Shown here one piece after another: positions 22,849 to 35,359 of a stretch of 64,000 nucleotides of DNA. The stretch is from Alligator mississippiensis. Lineage: Eukaryota > Chordata > Crocodylia > Alligatoridae. A program made the position numbers and the translations under genes. The DNA is taken from the NCBI RefSeq assembly GCF_030867095.1, contig NC_081824.1:351390203-351454202 (forward strand). The letters run 5' to 3'. Position 1 is the first letter of the stretch. Every line of letters starts with the position of its first letter. The notes below the pieces were generated by a model that saw only the letters and a list, made by a program, of their open reading frames with translations, was not told the DNA's origin and searched no databases.

Positions 22849-23989
22849 GCAATTAGCCATCCACTTTGTCAACAGAATTATGATTTTGGTATGTACTGGT
22901 CAATTCTATGCACAAGGGGCTACATGTGGTCATTTATGTAAACAGTTAAATAATTTACATGCACAGAGCTAATTGTGCAAGTAGTTCTTTGCTAAATCAA
23001 GCACAGAAGAATAATTCCTGGTGATTCCTTGTACAGAGAATGTATTTCTTGGCTTTTGTCTGTTCATCCAATGTTCTTACCTGATGTGTTTGATACGTTG
23101 CCTAATAACATATGCTAGAAGTTACCATAACCCACTCCTATTTTCTGTGTATACGAAGTTCAACATTTACATAAAAAAATACATAAATAAAACAAAAATA
23201 CATACCCCCCCCATAGAAAACAAGAACACTTAGGCTCTGATCCTACAGAGACTTTTGGGACCATAATTGATTTATTCCAGTTGGACTGCTCACAACATGT
23301 AAAGTTAAGCATACACATTTGCAGCAACAGAGCTCCAGGTTGTAAAGCAAAATAATCAGAAGTCAGGAATGCTAAAGTTAAGGTAAACCCATGGCATCTG
23401 AACCTACTTCCTTGCCCACATATACAACAAAACTGCCTTTTATCATAATCATGCTTTCCTGCTGGATCCAGTCTTCATTTAGTTGTGGTGGTGAGAAAGA
23501 GGCAGGGATATAAAATGGATCAGATGCAGCCTTGTTACTTGAGATAGTGCACTAGAATAGAGCCTCCAGTAGATAGTAGAGAAAAAGTAATCCCAAATTT
23601 CCTTTCTGGTTGTGAAAATGGGCAAACTGAATATTGGATACTTCACCAAATCTGCAATTACTTACTCCCTGTGGGCCCACAGGAGGAACTTGATCAGGTG
23701 GTTGTAGATTATTTAAAAAAAACACCAGGGGAACAGTCTTTCTTAACTTTATCTGTCTTGATAACAGCTATCACACTGAATATATCACAGGCTCTGAAGG
23801 TGGTGAGCAAAATGCGTAACTCCACAGATTGAGGTATTAGAAAGTAGAAGGACATTTGATAGCAAGAAATTTTTCCTTGCCAGTCTGAACATAGTACATT
23901 GTCAATAATGACATAAAAGACAATATCTGAATTGGGTTGATAATTGCTTGTGGTTTCACTGATATTGGATGCAATCTGATTGACCTTCA
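22849..23989. other. ATP4B upstream flank, no recognised feature
   Basis: No repeat ends or exons seen. Any distal ATP4B control elements would lie here but cannot be identified from sequence alone. Confidence 0.35.
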
Positions 23990-24105
23990 GGGTAAAAAGG
24001 TATAAAGACCGAAGTATTTTTCTTGAACAGCCATTTGGATATCAGTTTAATTTCTTGATTTCTAAGGGACTTCTTTGGGACGTGGGACCAGATTTTTCTA
24101 AGAAA
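23990..24105 (+). promoter_or_regulatory. ATP4B: ATP4B proximal promoter and 5' UTR
   Basis: A TATAAAG at 24001-24007 lies about 100 bp upstream of the ATG, which would put transcription start near 24030 and give a short 5' UTR. GATA-type words (GATAAC near 23761, GATAAT near 23939) lie upstream. Mammalian H,K-ATPase promoters are known to use GATA4/6, but these short matches alone do not prove function. The reading frame stays open upstream of the chosen ATG to 23980; the ATG at 24106 is preferred because the protein then begins [10 protein letters not shown], as in other ATP4B proteins. Confidence 0.5.
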
Positions 24106-24217
24106 ATGGCAACTTTTAATGAAAAAAAAACCTGCAGCCAACGGATGGAAGATTTCAGCCGTTTTATGTGGAATCCAGAAACAAAGCAGTTTATGGGAAG
24201 AACCTTGATTAAGTGGG
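24106..24217 (+). CDS. ATP4B: ATP4B exon 1
   Basis: Encodes residues 1-37, the cytoplasmic tail, plus the first base of Val-38. The donor is TGGG/GTATGT. The tail reads [12 protein letters not shown] where human has EEFQRYCWNPDT, so the tyrosine of the internalisation signal is Phe (TTT). Confidence 0.96.
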
Positions 24218-27200
24218 GTATGTGTTTGTGTTCATCTACAAAAACAAGAATCTTTTCTTTTTTGTGGTATTGTTAGAAAACTACATATTTTTAAATGACT
24301 GAAATAACATATAAATGTTGGATTTTTTATGATTACCAATTTTACAGATGACTGATTTTTATTACATAGTTATGATTCATCTTTGCAGGTCAGTGAAATA
24401 TTTTGTTACAGCCCACATTAATTTCCTGAAATGTTTCTGACTGTGGAATTATAGAACGAAGAGATTTGGTATTTCAATGATGCTTCACAAATACAAGGGT
24501 TTTATTGCCATAGTTAAAATGTCTAAACAACTGTCAGGATAAAATGAATGGATTTAAAAATGAATTAAAACAAGGCAAGGAAAGACAATCACTGAAAACT
24601 GGAGTGAGCACAATGAACAGCAACCAGAAATATTAAGGAGTTAGTAGAACTGATTTATGAGAAAAACTGAAAGGACTAAGGACTCAATCCTGCTCCCACT
24701 TTAGTCAATGACAAAGTTTCTACTGGCTTCTATATCTAAAGCCCATGAAAACAGCATGAACAATGCACTCCCAGTGTGTTTTTTAACTCTTCAAGACCAG
24801 GTCAGAAGAATGAGAAAATCATTTCTAGTCCAAATATCTGGAAATATAATTTTCCTCTCTAAAATTATTTTTGAACTCCTATTTGATTAGCATATTTGCC
24901 ATTTTATCCCAGCACACTGATGTCTATTCATCCACCCAGAGCCAGATCTTTTAATAATAACATGCGATATAATTATATGGTCTACAGTCAGAGGCCCAAC
25001 TCTTACTAACGTTAAGACGACTTTTCATTCTTCCCACGTATTCTAATCTCTCCTTTCCTTACCCCTTTCATGAGATACCAGAATTTGACTGCAAGACATT
25101 TTTCTGAGATACAGTGTGTCAAATTTTATTTAATCAAAAGGGTTTTATTTTGAATTTTAATTTTAAATCAATTTGAAATTTTAATATTTTGTTATTGGCA
25201 AAGTGCCCAGTAACAATTGAGGCCATGTAGAAATAGGTGACTCATTCATTATTTTGCCACTCTACTTTCCTGTCTTTGGCTATGACAGTATTTACAAAGG
25301 TGGTGGTGGGGAATGATGGCAAAACAATGTTGCTGTGGAATGCTTATATGCAGAATTCACTTTAACTATATATTCTAAATCATACATTTCCTTTGCAGTG
25401 TGGATCATTTTGTACTACATGGCCTTCTATGTGGTGATAACTGGGCTGTTTGCACTTTCCCTATATTCCTTAATGAGAACAATAAATCCATATACACCGG
25501 ACTATCAAGATCAATTAAGATCGCCAGGTACTGTTATAATTCTGTCAGTTTCACATCATATGGCCAAACTATCAAAATCACATTGTTTTGTATAACAACA
25601 CAGTAGTTTACTTAAATTGATTGGCACTGGAAGTATTCTCACAACTAATGGGGCAATGGGAGATGGAGATTGGTAGAACTGACTTGGGTAAAGCAAAAAC
25701 ATGCTCCAACTGTAGTCCAAAAGTTAAACACAGATGAAAAGAAAATCCAAGGTTGAAAAATCTGCATTTACTTTTATACTTCTCTGAACATTTTGGCTTC
25801 AACTATTAAAGTACTAGTGCCTGAGTATGCACATGAAAACCATGTATGGAAGATATTCTCCACAGTCTGATCTCTGCCCTTTCACGTGCAGATAGGGTCA
25901 CCCATCACTGCATTACCCCAACCTCTTAGAATCCGCAGGGTCAGAAATTGAGTAAGTAGGGGTAGAAGTACCTAGGTTAATATGGACACCCCTGCTTGCG
26001 TCCAGCATAGGTCTGCTCACAAACAAAAAACAGCTGGAAATCAACCAAGAGAAAAATGGAAGAGAGTGGGAAAAGGCAAAACGTGTTTAACACCTGGGAA
26101 AAACAGGTGTTCAACAAGTTAATACCAAAATATCCAATCTAAGGCTTCTCCTAATTACCATTTTTAAGCAAAGGAAAAGAAAACCCACCGCTTTTAGCTA
26201 TAGAACACTACTCTAAATTATATCCGCCCACCCTCAAATGATATGACTTGTTTGTAAGCAAATGGTCAATTTTCCTCTCTTCATATCTAGCAAGTGAAAA
26301 GCTTGCTGGCAAATAATCAGTGCAAGGATGGTTTTTCTTTTCTTTCTTTCATAAAGGTGTGACATTACGGCCAGACATTTATGCAGATGAAGATCTGGAC
26401 ATTCATTATAATATTAGTGACACACACTCCTGGGGAAGACTTGTAACTGCACTTCACACTTTTCTTTCAGGTGAGAGAAAAAAATATAGTTCATATTTAT
26501 TCAAGCATAACATTAAGGAAGCACCAGTTACAGCTCTCTTGTGAAGGCTGAATTGAGTTTTGCACTTCAAGCAGAGATGCAACTTTGAGGGGGGGCGGGG
26601 GGTTGTATAAAAAACACAGTGTATCCTCCCAAAATTATAAAACATTTACTATATGAGTATATACTTTGAGTATTATCTTTTTTGAAAATTAACAAGTAAA
26701 CCTGTTGATTAATTTATTAATCAAGTTCATGGGAAATGTGTTGCTTAAAAAATAAAGATCCTTTTCACATCACTTTTCATCAGAAATGGTCCTAAAAACA
26801 GTGGGTCAGATCCTAAAAGAGGACTTAGATGGATTTTAGGCCCACAAATAAAAAAACTGGAATCCAAAAAATCCCTACAAAGCAACCATGTACCCCTGGA
26901 GGCACCTATACTCACTTCTTGTCCTAAAATCTTCCCAGGTCCTCCAGTTCCATCTTCTGCACATGCTCAAATCTACCATGCTGAGCAGGTAGGCCCTATT
27001 TAGATCCAGAATCTAGCTGGAGCAGCAATTATATCCCCAGAGGGCTGATCTCCAGAAAGGCTCAAAACACTAATGGCTCTGGATTTTGCATTCCACCTTG
27101 GGGTAGAGGTGTCTATGATATAGACATTATAGACGCCATTTGTTAAGTACCCAAGTCTTTTACTGGATCCGGCACAGAGAGAAACCATAAAGTGAACACC

Positions 27201-30200
27201 ATGCCATGGTGTTATTATAGGGGGCATTCAAAGCTGTGTTGGTGATGTAACTGTACCATAGCAGTTAAATATTTGTATTTATTGTCAGTTGAACTATAAT
27301 TTTGTATTCCTGGCATTTATAATGCTTATTTTTAGAATAATTATAACATTCCTGGTATTAATTTTACTTTGAATTATTAATATATACAGTCAACCATAAT
27401 TCCATTTGAAAGTAGGTTTATAAACAATGTAACTTAACCTTCTAATACTATCTGACACCATTCTATCCATCAGAAACAAGAACTTGTAAATGGTATCAGG
27501 AACTAGAATTTCACAGTGAAATGTTTCAAGGACACAAAACTGGTAGAGAAATTAAGTTTTTTCCTTGTTGTTACATGTACAGCATACAATACAACTGCAC
27601 AACGTAATAACATCAACTGCTCAAGTGAGACATACTTCTTCCAGAAATCATTCCTTGGTCCAAATAAAACAAAATTCTCCTGCAAGTTCACAGCAGACAT
27701 GCTTGAAAACTGTTCAGGCCTGACAGATCCCAATTTTGGATTTCCAGAAGGAAAGCCATGCTTTATTATAAAAATGAACAGGGTAAGTACCAATCCAACA
27801 TGCTGAAAAAGCATGATCTGTTAGCTGTTTGATAAAATAAGCAGAAAAAAAGTATATATTTTAGGGCATAATATATGGTATATTGCTTTAGAATGTACAT
27901 TCTGACTTGCTTCAGTACTTCAGGTATTGTCCATTTCTGTGAAGACCCAAATATTTATTAGAGAATCAGTATGATTATGATATCACAAATGCCAAGAAAA
28001 TGAAACTTGAGCAATTAACAGGAAAACAGGTTTTAAAAAGATTGTTCACAACTGCATTTTTCATTTGCTTTTTGTTAACATCAACTTAACTTTAAGCACC
28101 TGACAAAACCCCTAAGGGAAAAAAATACACTTTTTGCTGAAATGTCAAGATCCTTCTTTCTTAACCTGAGTTTCTTACATACACCTCCAATTGGAACAGT
28201 ATAATATTCTTGATAGCTCATGGACTCATTCTCCAGATTTCAAGAAAGCCTCCAGCTGAAACTAGGAACACAAGGCTTGATCATTTTAAATAAGAAAATA
28301 TTGGGGGGAGGGGCATGGAAGAGAACTTCAGGTTATTTTGTTCTGTTTTTTTACAATGTATCAATGTATGAAGACCACAAAACTAGTTTTTTGTTTTCCT
28401 TTTCAGGGAATGGCCCATTAAGATTCCAGGCTTTTTGATTCAGTTTAAGTATAGGATAAAGAAAGTTAATTTTTCTGGTCACCTGTGAAGAATTGTTTAA
28501 TTTTTGGGCTTCTGACTTGCACTGTAGTCATTAGTGATTGCTGCTACTTAGCAAGCTTCAAGGGCCAGCTTCCAGGAGTGAAAGCTTAGATGCCTGGCTT
28601 TGGCAGGTAAAGAACAGACTCTTTTCAGAAAGCTGCTGCATTCACCAGCAAGGCCTTTTTCAGACCTTCTACCACCTCAAGGCTCAGCAATGAGAAAAGC
28701 CTGCCTTACAGTCCCCACTGAGGATTACGTCCTTCCTTGCTCACAGAGATACAGATTCTGCTATTTTGTATCTGCAATGGGTAGCCCAAGCCAGTGATGA
28801 GATGTTAGGACATTGGAGGGAGCAAGTTTTAATAAGGTGCATTAATAAGCTTCTGCTCACTGAAAATTACTGTGATGAACATACACAATTGAATCAGTTA
28901 GCCCCTGTGAAGTAACAGAATAGTGTTGCATATTGCCATATGATGTTTTATGGCAAGGTTTTTTATGCTTACATAAAAGTAAGTGACCTAAGTTTCATAA
29001 TTCTTACTGAGTTTCAGATAAAGCAGCATGTAAATCTAAACGTATTGCTTTGTCAATTTTAAATAACAAGTAAATAGCTGAACAACATGAACTTTTTGGT
29101 ATTTCAGATTATCCATTTTCTCCCTGGCAATGGCACTGCACCAAGGGTAAACTGCACGAATAAAGTAAGTCTCCAGAGCTTATATTTCAAAGTATCTAAG
29201 TAGTGCAGCTCTAACGCATGTAAACTGTGATTTCTCTTTATCTTTTAAGACAAATAAATGACTGTTAACTTGATTTAACAAAACAGTGAATTTATAACTC
29301 ATTGCAATGTCTAATTGTTCTTTCATTTGAGGTATTCTGAGCTATACACCTCTTTCTGCACCAAAAACAGTCAAAAAGGGAAGTTTTTTAAAGTCATTTG
29401 GAAACTGTTCAGATATTGCAGATATTACAGTAGTGGAAATTATTTGTCTCAATTTTTTGCTATTGCTGCCATCTTACCTTTTACCACATATACTTTTGAA
29501 AATGGAAGGTCTATTTTTACTAAAATAACATCTAAAACCCAGGAACTCTGGGTTGACAGAGGTCTCTTCACATTTAAAAATTTTAATTATATGAGATTTG
29601 GTCATTTAAAAACTGTGCTTGTAAATATTTATTTAAGGGAGTATACATATTAAATATCAGATATTAAAGCTCTTCATAAAAACTATTTCCCTTATGCATT
29701 TTGATAAAATAATTAAATATATTGCTCTTTAAATATAATCACTGGCATCTGAGCTAGTATTCATTGAAATGAGTAGGGAATTCACTACTCAAAGCAATTG
29801 TTATGGACTCTCTGATGATGTAGGCAGAAATCCAGGCACTAGTTAAATTAGTTAAATTATCATGATATTTGAGACTTTATCTTTACAACTAGATATCTAC
29901 TGATTTATTAACGAGAGCTGAGTCTATAGAATTAATTTAACTGGGGCATAAAATGTTAGGCATGTTCTTAAGTGCTGTGCTGACAAGCAGTGGACCACTG
30001 AACTGGGACTTCAGTGAATACTATATGGGTTTCAGTATCAACAACATTCCGGGCAAAGTTTACAGTTATATTGCTAATAATCCTCTTTTCTTCAAAAACA
30101 GGATGATGATTCCAGCCCACTTGAAGTTCAATACTATCCAGTCAATGGTACCTTTAACCTTCACTACTTCCCTTATTATGGAAAGAAAGCACAGGTATAC

Positions 30201-30506
30201 ATTTCTAAACTCTCATTTTTCCTTCAAGTTTTTTCTGTAAAATTGTGTGAATTTAACAGAAATTAAATGTACAAGATGTATTTCTAAATTGACAGCATAA
30301 TTTTTTAAGAAAAGTTTTAAGACCTCCTTTTTCTTTCATCCTAGCCCACCTATACCAACCCTTTGGTAGCAGTGAGATTTCTCAACATTCCAAAGAATAC
30401 AGAAGTTAACATAGTGTGCAGAATTGTTGGAACTGGAATCATCTCAGATAATATTCATGACCCATTTGAAGGAAAAGTGGAATTCAGACTGACAATACAA
30501 GATTAG
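24106..30506 (+). CDS. ATP4B: H,K-ATPase beta subunit, complete spliced CDS (7 exons)
   Basis: This is the glycosylated beta subunit that pairs with ATP4A in the gastric proton pump and is needed for its folding, trafficking and stability in parietal (oxyntic) cells. Exons are 24106-24217, 25399-25527, 26357-26470, 27583-27782, 29108-29164, 30102-30194 and 30345-30506. They total 867 nt and 288 residues (human 291), all with GT-AG borders and consistent phase. Layout: cytoplasmic tail about 1-37 with EKKTC near the start; one membrane helix about 38-62; ectodomain with [12 protein letters not shown] after the helix. All six ectodomain cysteines are present (131, 152, 162, 178, 201 and one in the last exon), as are [26 protein letters not shown] and EGKVEF. 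There are eight N-glycosylation sequons (99, 121, 130, 146, 161, 193, 200, 219). Identity is certain within the beta family: the residues match ATP4B rather than ATP1B1-4. The start has A at -3 and G at +4. Position 20 is Phe where mammals have Tyr. Confidence 0.97.
25399..25527 (+). CDS. ATP4B: ATP4B exon 2
   Basis: Encodes the membrane helix and the conserved juxtamembrane stretch ending [10 protein letters not shown], about residues 38-80. The acceptor is TTTGCAG/TG and the donor is CCAG/GTACTG. Phase 1 at both ends. Confidence 0.97.
26357..26470 (+). CDS. ATP4B: ATP4B exon 3
   Basis: Encodes about residues 81-118, starting GVTLRPD, with one sequon (NIS at 99). The acceptor is ATAAAG/GT and the donor is TCAG/GTGAGA. 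Confidence 0.97.
27583..27782 (+). CDS. ATP4B: ATP4B exon 4
   Basis: Largest coding exon, about residues 119-185, carrying four of the six disulfide cysteines (131, 152, 162, 178) and four sequons. It ends FIIKMNR in phase 0. The acceptor is GTACAG/CA and the donor AACAGG/GTAAGT. The codon split across intron 3 gives Ala where human has Gly. Confidence 0.97.
29108..29164 (+). CDS. ATP4B: ATP4B exon 5
   Basis: A 57-nt microexon encoding 19 residues ([19 protein letters not shown]), aligned with human IVKFLPSNGSAPRVDCAFL. It adds the fifth cysteine and two sequons (193 and 200). Borders are ATTTCAG/ATT and AAA/GTAAGT, phase 0 at both ends. Confidence 0.96.
30102..30194 (+). CDS. ATP4B: ATP4B exon 6
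   Basis: Encodes 31 residues, ending [17 protein letters not shown], in phase 0. The start ([12 protein letters not shown]) is three residues shorter than human, which accounts for the difference in total length. Borders are AAACAG/GAT and CACAG/GTATAC. Confidence 0.96.
30345..30506 (+). CDS. ATP4B: ATP4B exon 7 (terminal, with stop)
   Basis: Encodes the last 53 residues and a TAG stop at 30504-30506. It contains the sixth cysteine (IVCRI) and the family-typical [12 protein letters not shown] near the C-terminus. The acceptor is TCCTAG/CCC. Confidence 0.97.
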   Translation, partial: PTYTNPLVAVRFLNIPKNTEVNIVCRIVGTGIISDNIHDPFEGKVEFRLTIQD

Positions 30507-31260
30507 ACAACAGTAACATTTATAGTACAAATGAAAACATTTCTAAAAAGTGTGCTATGAAGAGTGATTTAGGTGTCACTACATTGTTTTGTATTTATTT
30601 TCTCTCAATGATTTTACACCAAAATTGCTCAGATTGCAGTTTAACAAAAGCCATTTTAAATGCCTGTACTGAAAGATCATCCACAGATCAAAAAATCCAC
30701 AGTATCATTTACAATGCAACAAGCAAGAAGGATTTTTCTTGATGACATACTATGTGGAACAAAACAGCTTGCTCTTCCATGACAACCGTATGTTGATGTC
30801 TTAGTGCAAACAGTTATATAAAACAACTTTCTTCTAAAATGGAGCAGAAATGACTCATGAGAAACATGGACATAGTATCAAGATGTCATTTTCAGTTACT
30901 TTTTTTAACCATAGAATAACCATTGTATATTTACTACTTACTGGACACTGTAGAAACAGCTGAGGTATTAGGAAAAATAAAATGGCACAGCAGTTGAAGC
31001 ACTTGTTTATATTTCATTACACATTTTTTTTTGCGTAGCATACAATGTATAAATCAAAAAGTAGTATAATCTAACTGGATCATTAATTAATACATTATAT
31101 TCTGCATGGTTCAGTCAACAGATTTGTTTTATGGTGTAACATCAAATATTAGAAAAAGAACTGACTTGAAAATTAGCTTACGTAACTTACAGCATTATAA
31201 TTACTGCAAGTTTTACAACTTCTGTATGTGTACAGTTTAATAAAATAATCAAAGGTGAAA
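30507..31260 (+). other. ATP4B: ATP4B 3' UTR and candidate poly(A) signals
   Basis: Non-coding, AT-rich sequence downstream of the stop. AATAAA hexamers occur at 30976-30981 and 31239-31244; either could end the transcript. No downstream GU-rich element was scored, so the 3' end is approximate. Confidence 0.5.
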
Positions 31261-32784
31261 TCTAATTATGCCTATGAAAGTTGGGCTAAACTGTTAAATT
31301 AACACAACATGGCACCTCCATAGGCCAGCCCCCCAAAATAATCACTGAGTTTTGGCTGTCTGCAATAATTCAGGAAAACAGCCTATTATGAAATATCAAG
31401 TTCTGTAACAACTGACATAAAATAGCATTAATACAGCTACAGCATAACAGTATAGCTTCTGTTCAAACGGACTTGGGTAAAAACTAGGATGTTTTAAGTA
31501 GATAGTAAGTATTTTGGAGAGTAAGTAATTCAGAAGATATTTTTGAATGCTTTCTTAGCTGGAATCTAGAAAAACAAAAGATCAACAAACTCCCACAGCA
31601 AGACCCAGTCAGCATGGCACCTGGAATGACTAACCTACAGAAAGAATCCTTAGAGGGGAAGCTATGTCTCCCTCCATGACCAGCAAGAGACCCTCCTCAC
31701 AAACCTGGAATTAAGGACTATTTGGGTATCTCCAGTTTCAGGGAGAGTAAGAAAATTAATTAATTCTTACCTATACATTTCTTTCCCTAAATCGTTTGCA
31801 TCTCAGTCTTAACAGTGGGATTTTTGTCTCTTTTTTAGGTGATTCAGTGAAGACCAATCTTTTATCTTTGCTGGGGCATAGATTTCTCCTCCGAATCTTT
31901 CCCAAAATAGCATTTAAAACTATGAAAACAACAAAAAATTGTGAACCAAAATGCTCAAATGTTAACCAGTACCATTTGTACATAACCATACCATTTGCCC
32001 ATTGAGCTATTAGAAACGAGCATAAAAATCCTCCTGCTTCTCTTGCTGGCTTGCTTCTGAAATTTTTATATTTGAATCAGAAAGCCCTCTATCACAACTG
32101 CACATACTTGTAGGAAGACTGCTATTCATTTTTGCTATATGCTAGACTGCTTGTGCTCTCAAAGGTAATCTGAGCATAAAACGTCCCAAAGATTGGACCA
32201 TTAGGATTACGAAGAAAGATCTTCAGTACATTGAAGAGAAAGCCATAGCACTAGGATTGTCCATGTGTGGGTTTTTTTAAACAGATTTTACTGCCATCTG
32301 AAAATGCTACTTGATGTCACTGCAAACAGTAACATTTGCCAGGCTTCCCATACACAGTGCAATCAGCTCACCTAGCAATCTCTTAGATGCTGGAATGTAT
32401 GGCCACTGGACAAATTACGCAATTCCCCTCTTCAATGGTGTAGTCAGCTCACATTGCTGAGGTGACTGCAAGATGTTTAGAAACATCGGTTTAGAAGCAT
32501 TCAAGGACAGCCAGTACTTCTGAATGTAGCTGGACATTTTCTTCTGTCCAATAGGAACGGGAAGGAGTCATAGTTTCAGGCTAAGAGAGATCACTAGATT
32601 GTCTACTCTGAACTCAGAAACCCCCCATTTTAATGTACTGAGCCTGATAACTAGTGTTGGAAAAAGTGCATCTCTCAGTAAGACATCCACATTCTTGATT
32701 GGAAGACAGCACAAAATGGAAAAATAAGCACTTTGTAATTTGTTCCACTAATCAAATCAGTATTTGCTTAAATATTATGTTATT
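31261..32784. other. Intergenic between ATP4B and the old CR1, no recognised feature
   Basis: No gene seen. The small frames at 31771-32005 on both strands have no domain. Confidence 0.35.
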
Positions 32785-34335
32785 TTTTATTTGAATTTGT
32801 CTGGTGTTGGCTTCCAGATATTAATTCTTGTTATGCTTTTCTTCACACGATTAAAGAGTCCTTTCTTATTCCAACTCCTGAGGAGATACCAGTTAATCTT
32901 TTCTCACAGTCTTCTTTTTGATAAATTATAAATTCAGCTCTATCACTCCACAGCCTCTTCTCCAGATCTTTACATAATTCTTGTGGCTCTCTTCAGCACT
33001 GTCTCCAAGTTTCCAGCACCCATTCTTAGATATGGCCACAGTACAGAACTATACACAATAATACAGGAAGGTAAAAGAAAAATCAACCTCCCTGCTCATT
33101 ACTGCCCCACTTAAGTATCCAAGATTGCACAAGCCCTTTTTCACTCAGCCTCACATTGAGAATTTATGGTCAGTTGCTTGTCCACCATGACCTTTTCCAG
33201 GATCACTTTCTGGCACACAAGTCCCAAATTTTATAGGTATTGCTTGTGTACCCTGTAGTTTCTAGATATATTATTTTACACTGAGCTGCAGCAATGCACA
33301 TTTTATTTGAATGGCCCCAAATAAAAAACAATCCAGAGTACTTTGTCTTCATCATCATTTACCACTCTGCTAATCTGCATTATTTATAAGTTACTTTTTT
33401 ATTATCAGCATTGATTTTATACTTACGTTGGAATATTTTGTATCAATGATCTGAAAGTGATTGCTGCAGAACCTCACTAAAACCACTCTCATTCAGTGAT
33501 ATGATGTTTTTTAAATGGTCATTTAGCTAGCTCTTAATCTATTTAACTTGGGCTTTGTGGTTTCTGTAGTATTGATGTTATTTTTAATTAGGATATCATG
33601 CTGTACTGAGTCAAACACCTTAAAATAGTCTAAGCATCTATGAGAGGTAAAGGGTTTTTATGATCTTTTACTGCACCAATTTTAAAATATTACTAAAAAT
33701 GTATATACGGTTGATCCAATAAATCACACACACTTTCTACTCTAAACATCCATATGATTTAAACACCCAACTCTTAACCTCCCCAGAGAAATTAGGTTTG
33801 TTTAGGAAGATCTATTTTCTATTAGAACTACCACTTCGATAAAAATAATATAATATGTCTAATTCTTTTAAAGTCAACACTCTTTAAAAAAAAAAAAAAA
33901 AAAAATAGTAAAGTGAGGCCTGGCAGCCTGATATCAGAGTTTGCTGGGTTGTTCTTTTTGAAAATATGTACAATGGTAGTAGTCTTCCATTCTTCTAGAA
34001 TGTCTCTTGTGTTCCAAGATCTATTGAAAAATTAAAACACAGAGAGAAAATATCTACTTAAATCAAACCTTTTAGGACTTCATTTAAAATTTTAGGATTT
34101 AATTTTGTTTTAAATCCCAAAGTAGATATTTAATGTCATCCTTAATTACTGAAGGAGTGGGAAAATACTTCAACTTCCTGATAGCCTTCTTCACAAGGAC
34201 TTTCAATTTTGCTGTATACTGGTATCCTAAAAGTGGGGGAGAAGGGAGGTAGAAAGTGTTTTTCAAACTTTCCAATAACCAGATCTTGCAATTGAATAGG
34301 ACTGACATCATTGCTTTGGCATTTGCACTGATGGT
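32785..34335 (-). mobile_element. Old CR1-family LINE copy
   Basis: The minus strand is recognisable as CR1 ORF2 DNA over about 1.5 kb. Markers on the + strand are TTCAGCACTGTCTCCAAG, GTCCACCATGACC, TCATCATTTACCACTCTGC, TAGCTCTTAATCTATTTAA, ATCATGCTGTACTGAGTCAAA and CTTCCATTCTTCTAGAATGTC. No frame stays open for long and it is clearly older than the copies at 17.7 and 48.4 kb. A 20-base A run (33886-33905) interrupts it. Confidence 0.8.
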
Positions 34336-35129
34336 ACCAAGCTGTCACTTGGTACACTGACAGTACCAAGGTTTATTACTAAGACCGCATGCAAAGCTAG
34401 CTGGGCTTGTGTTTCAGTTAGGTGAATTTAATCCATGCTTTTATGCTACCCTGCCTCTCCCTCAAGATGCCAAAGAGCTCCATTATGAACAAGTGATTTC
34501 TTGAAGAGAGTAGTAATTGCAACTTGGCAAGTGGTTTAAACAACTGATGGATATTCTTTGCTTTCCACCTTTGTTTCTGGAGAGGAGCTGTACAGAGCAG
34601 TTTCCCTACCCCAGATCTGTTTTGATTTCAGACCCTCCTGCTGAAATTCATGAAGATTAATCAGAAACAAGAAGTCAAGAAAGAGAAGGCTTTTAGAACT
34701 TCCCCCCCATTTTTTCATACCCACTGCCAAAGACCAAGAGCCCTACGAAACTACTCCACAGTCTAAAAATCACTGATTTATACCCTTTACCTTTATCTCT
34801 TCACTCTGAAACTTTGAACCTTCCCTTTCTCCCTGACCTAGCTTTCTCAAAGCCTCTCTTTCCTCTGTCCAACTGTAGATGATATGCTGGTACTTTATAA
34901 TTCAGGGGAAGCTTGAAGATATGAGCCAGAGAAGTCTTTGGGCTGCCACTTAACTACTGATAGGCTTTGCAGATGCAGATGTGACTTCTCCTACTGAAGA
35001 GCTAAAGGAAGGGAGCAGCTGACTCAGCTGCTATGGAAGGATATTTTCTCACATCAACACCACAAAGAAACGCACCCATCTGTGGTGACATCAGGTTGAT
35101 AACGCATTAACAAAAAAGTTCCTCTAGAC
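34336..35129. other. Intergenic, no recognised feature
   Basis: Nothing recognised between the CR1 copy and the small hAT element. Confidence 0.35.
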
Positions 35130-35254
35130 CAGTGGTTCCCAATCTTTCTGATTCCATGCCCCACTTCCAGCAAGGGCCCAACTCTTCCAACAGAATACAT
35201 GTCGCTTACAACCCCACTTGTAAAGTGCTGCAAACTCTAGTTTGGGAACCATTG
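35130..35254. mobile_element. Short hAT MITE, ends CAGTGGTTCCCAA
   Basis: The left end CAGTGGTTCCCAATC and the right end, inverted CAATGGTTCCCAAAC, are typical hAT termini. Flanks CTCTAGAC (35122-35129) and CTCTCAGAC (35255-35263) match apart from one inserted base. Length 125 bp. Confidence 0.75.
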
Positions 35255-35359
35255 CTCTCAGACCTCCAAAATCACCACTCAGACAATCCAATAAGCCCCT
35301 GAATGAGCTGAAATGTTCTAAGTGGAATAATCCTAAATTAGAAAAACACAGAGCTTGTT

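Larger units (their letters stand above)
24218..30344 (+). other. ATP4B introns
   Basis: Six introns: 24218-25398, 25528-26356, 26471-27582, 27783-29107, 29165-30101 and 30195-30344. They are AT-rich and compact. I recognised no LINE, hAT end or RNA gene in them, in sharp contrast to the repeat-rich flanks and TFDP1 introns. Confidence 0.6.

Noticed and set aside
1-23989. GRK1, expected next to ATP4B by synteny
   Set aside because: No kinase or RGS-domain frame was recognised on either strand. Short exons could be missed by eye, but none is claimed.
31771-32005. Overlapping small frames on both strands downstream of ATP4B
   Set aside because: No similarity to known proteins and no splice or conservation evidence.
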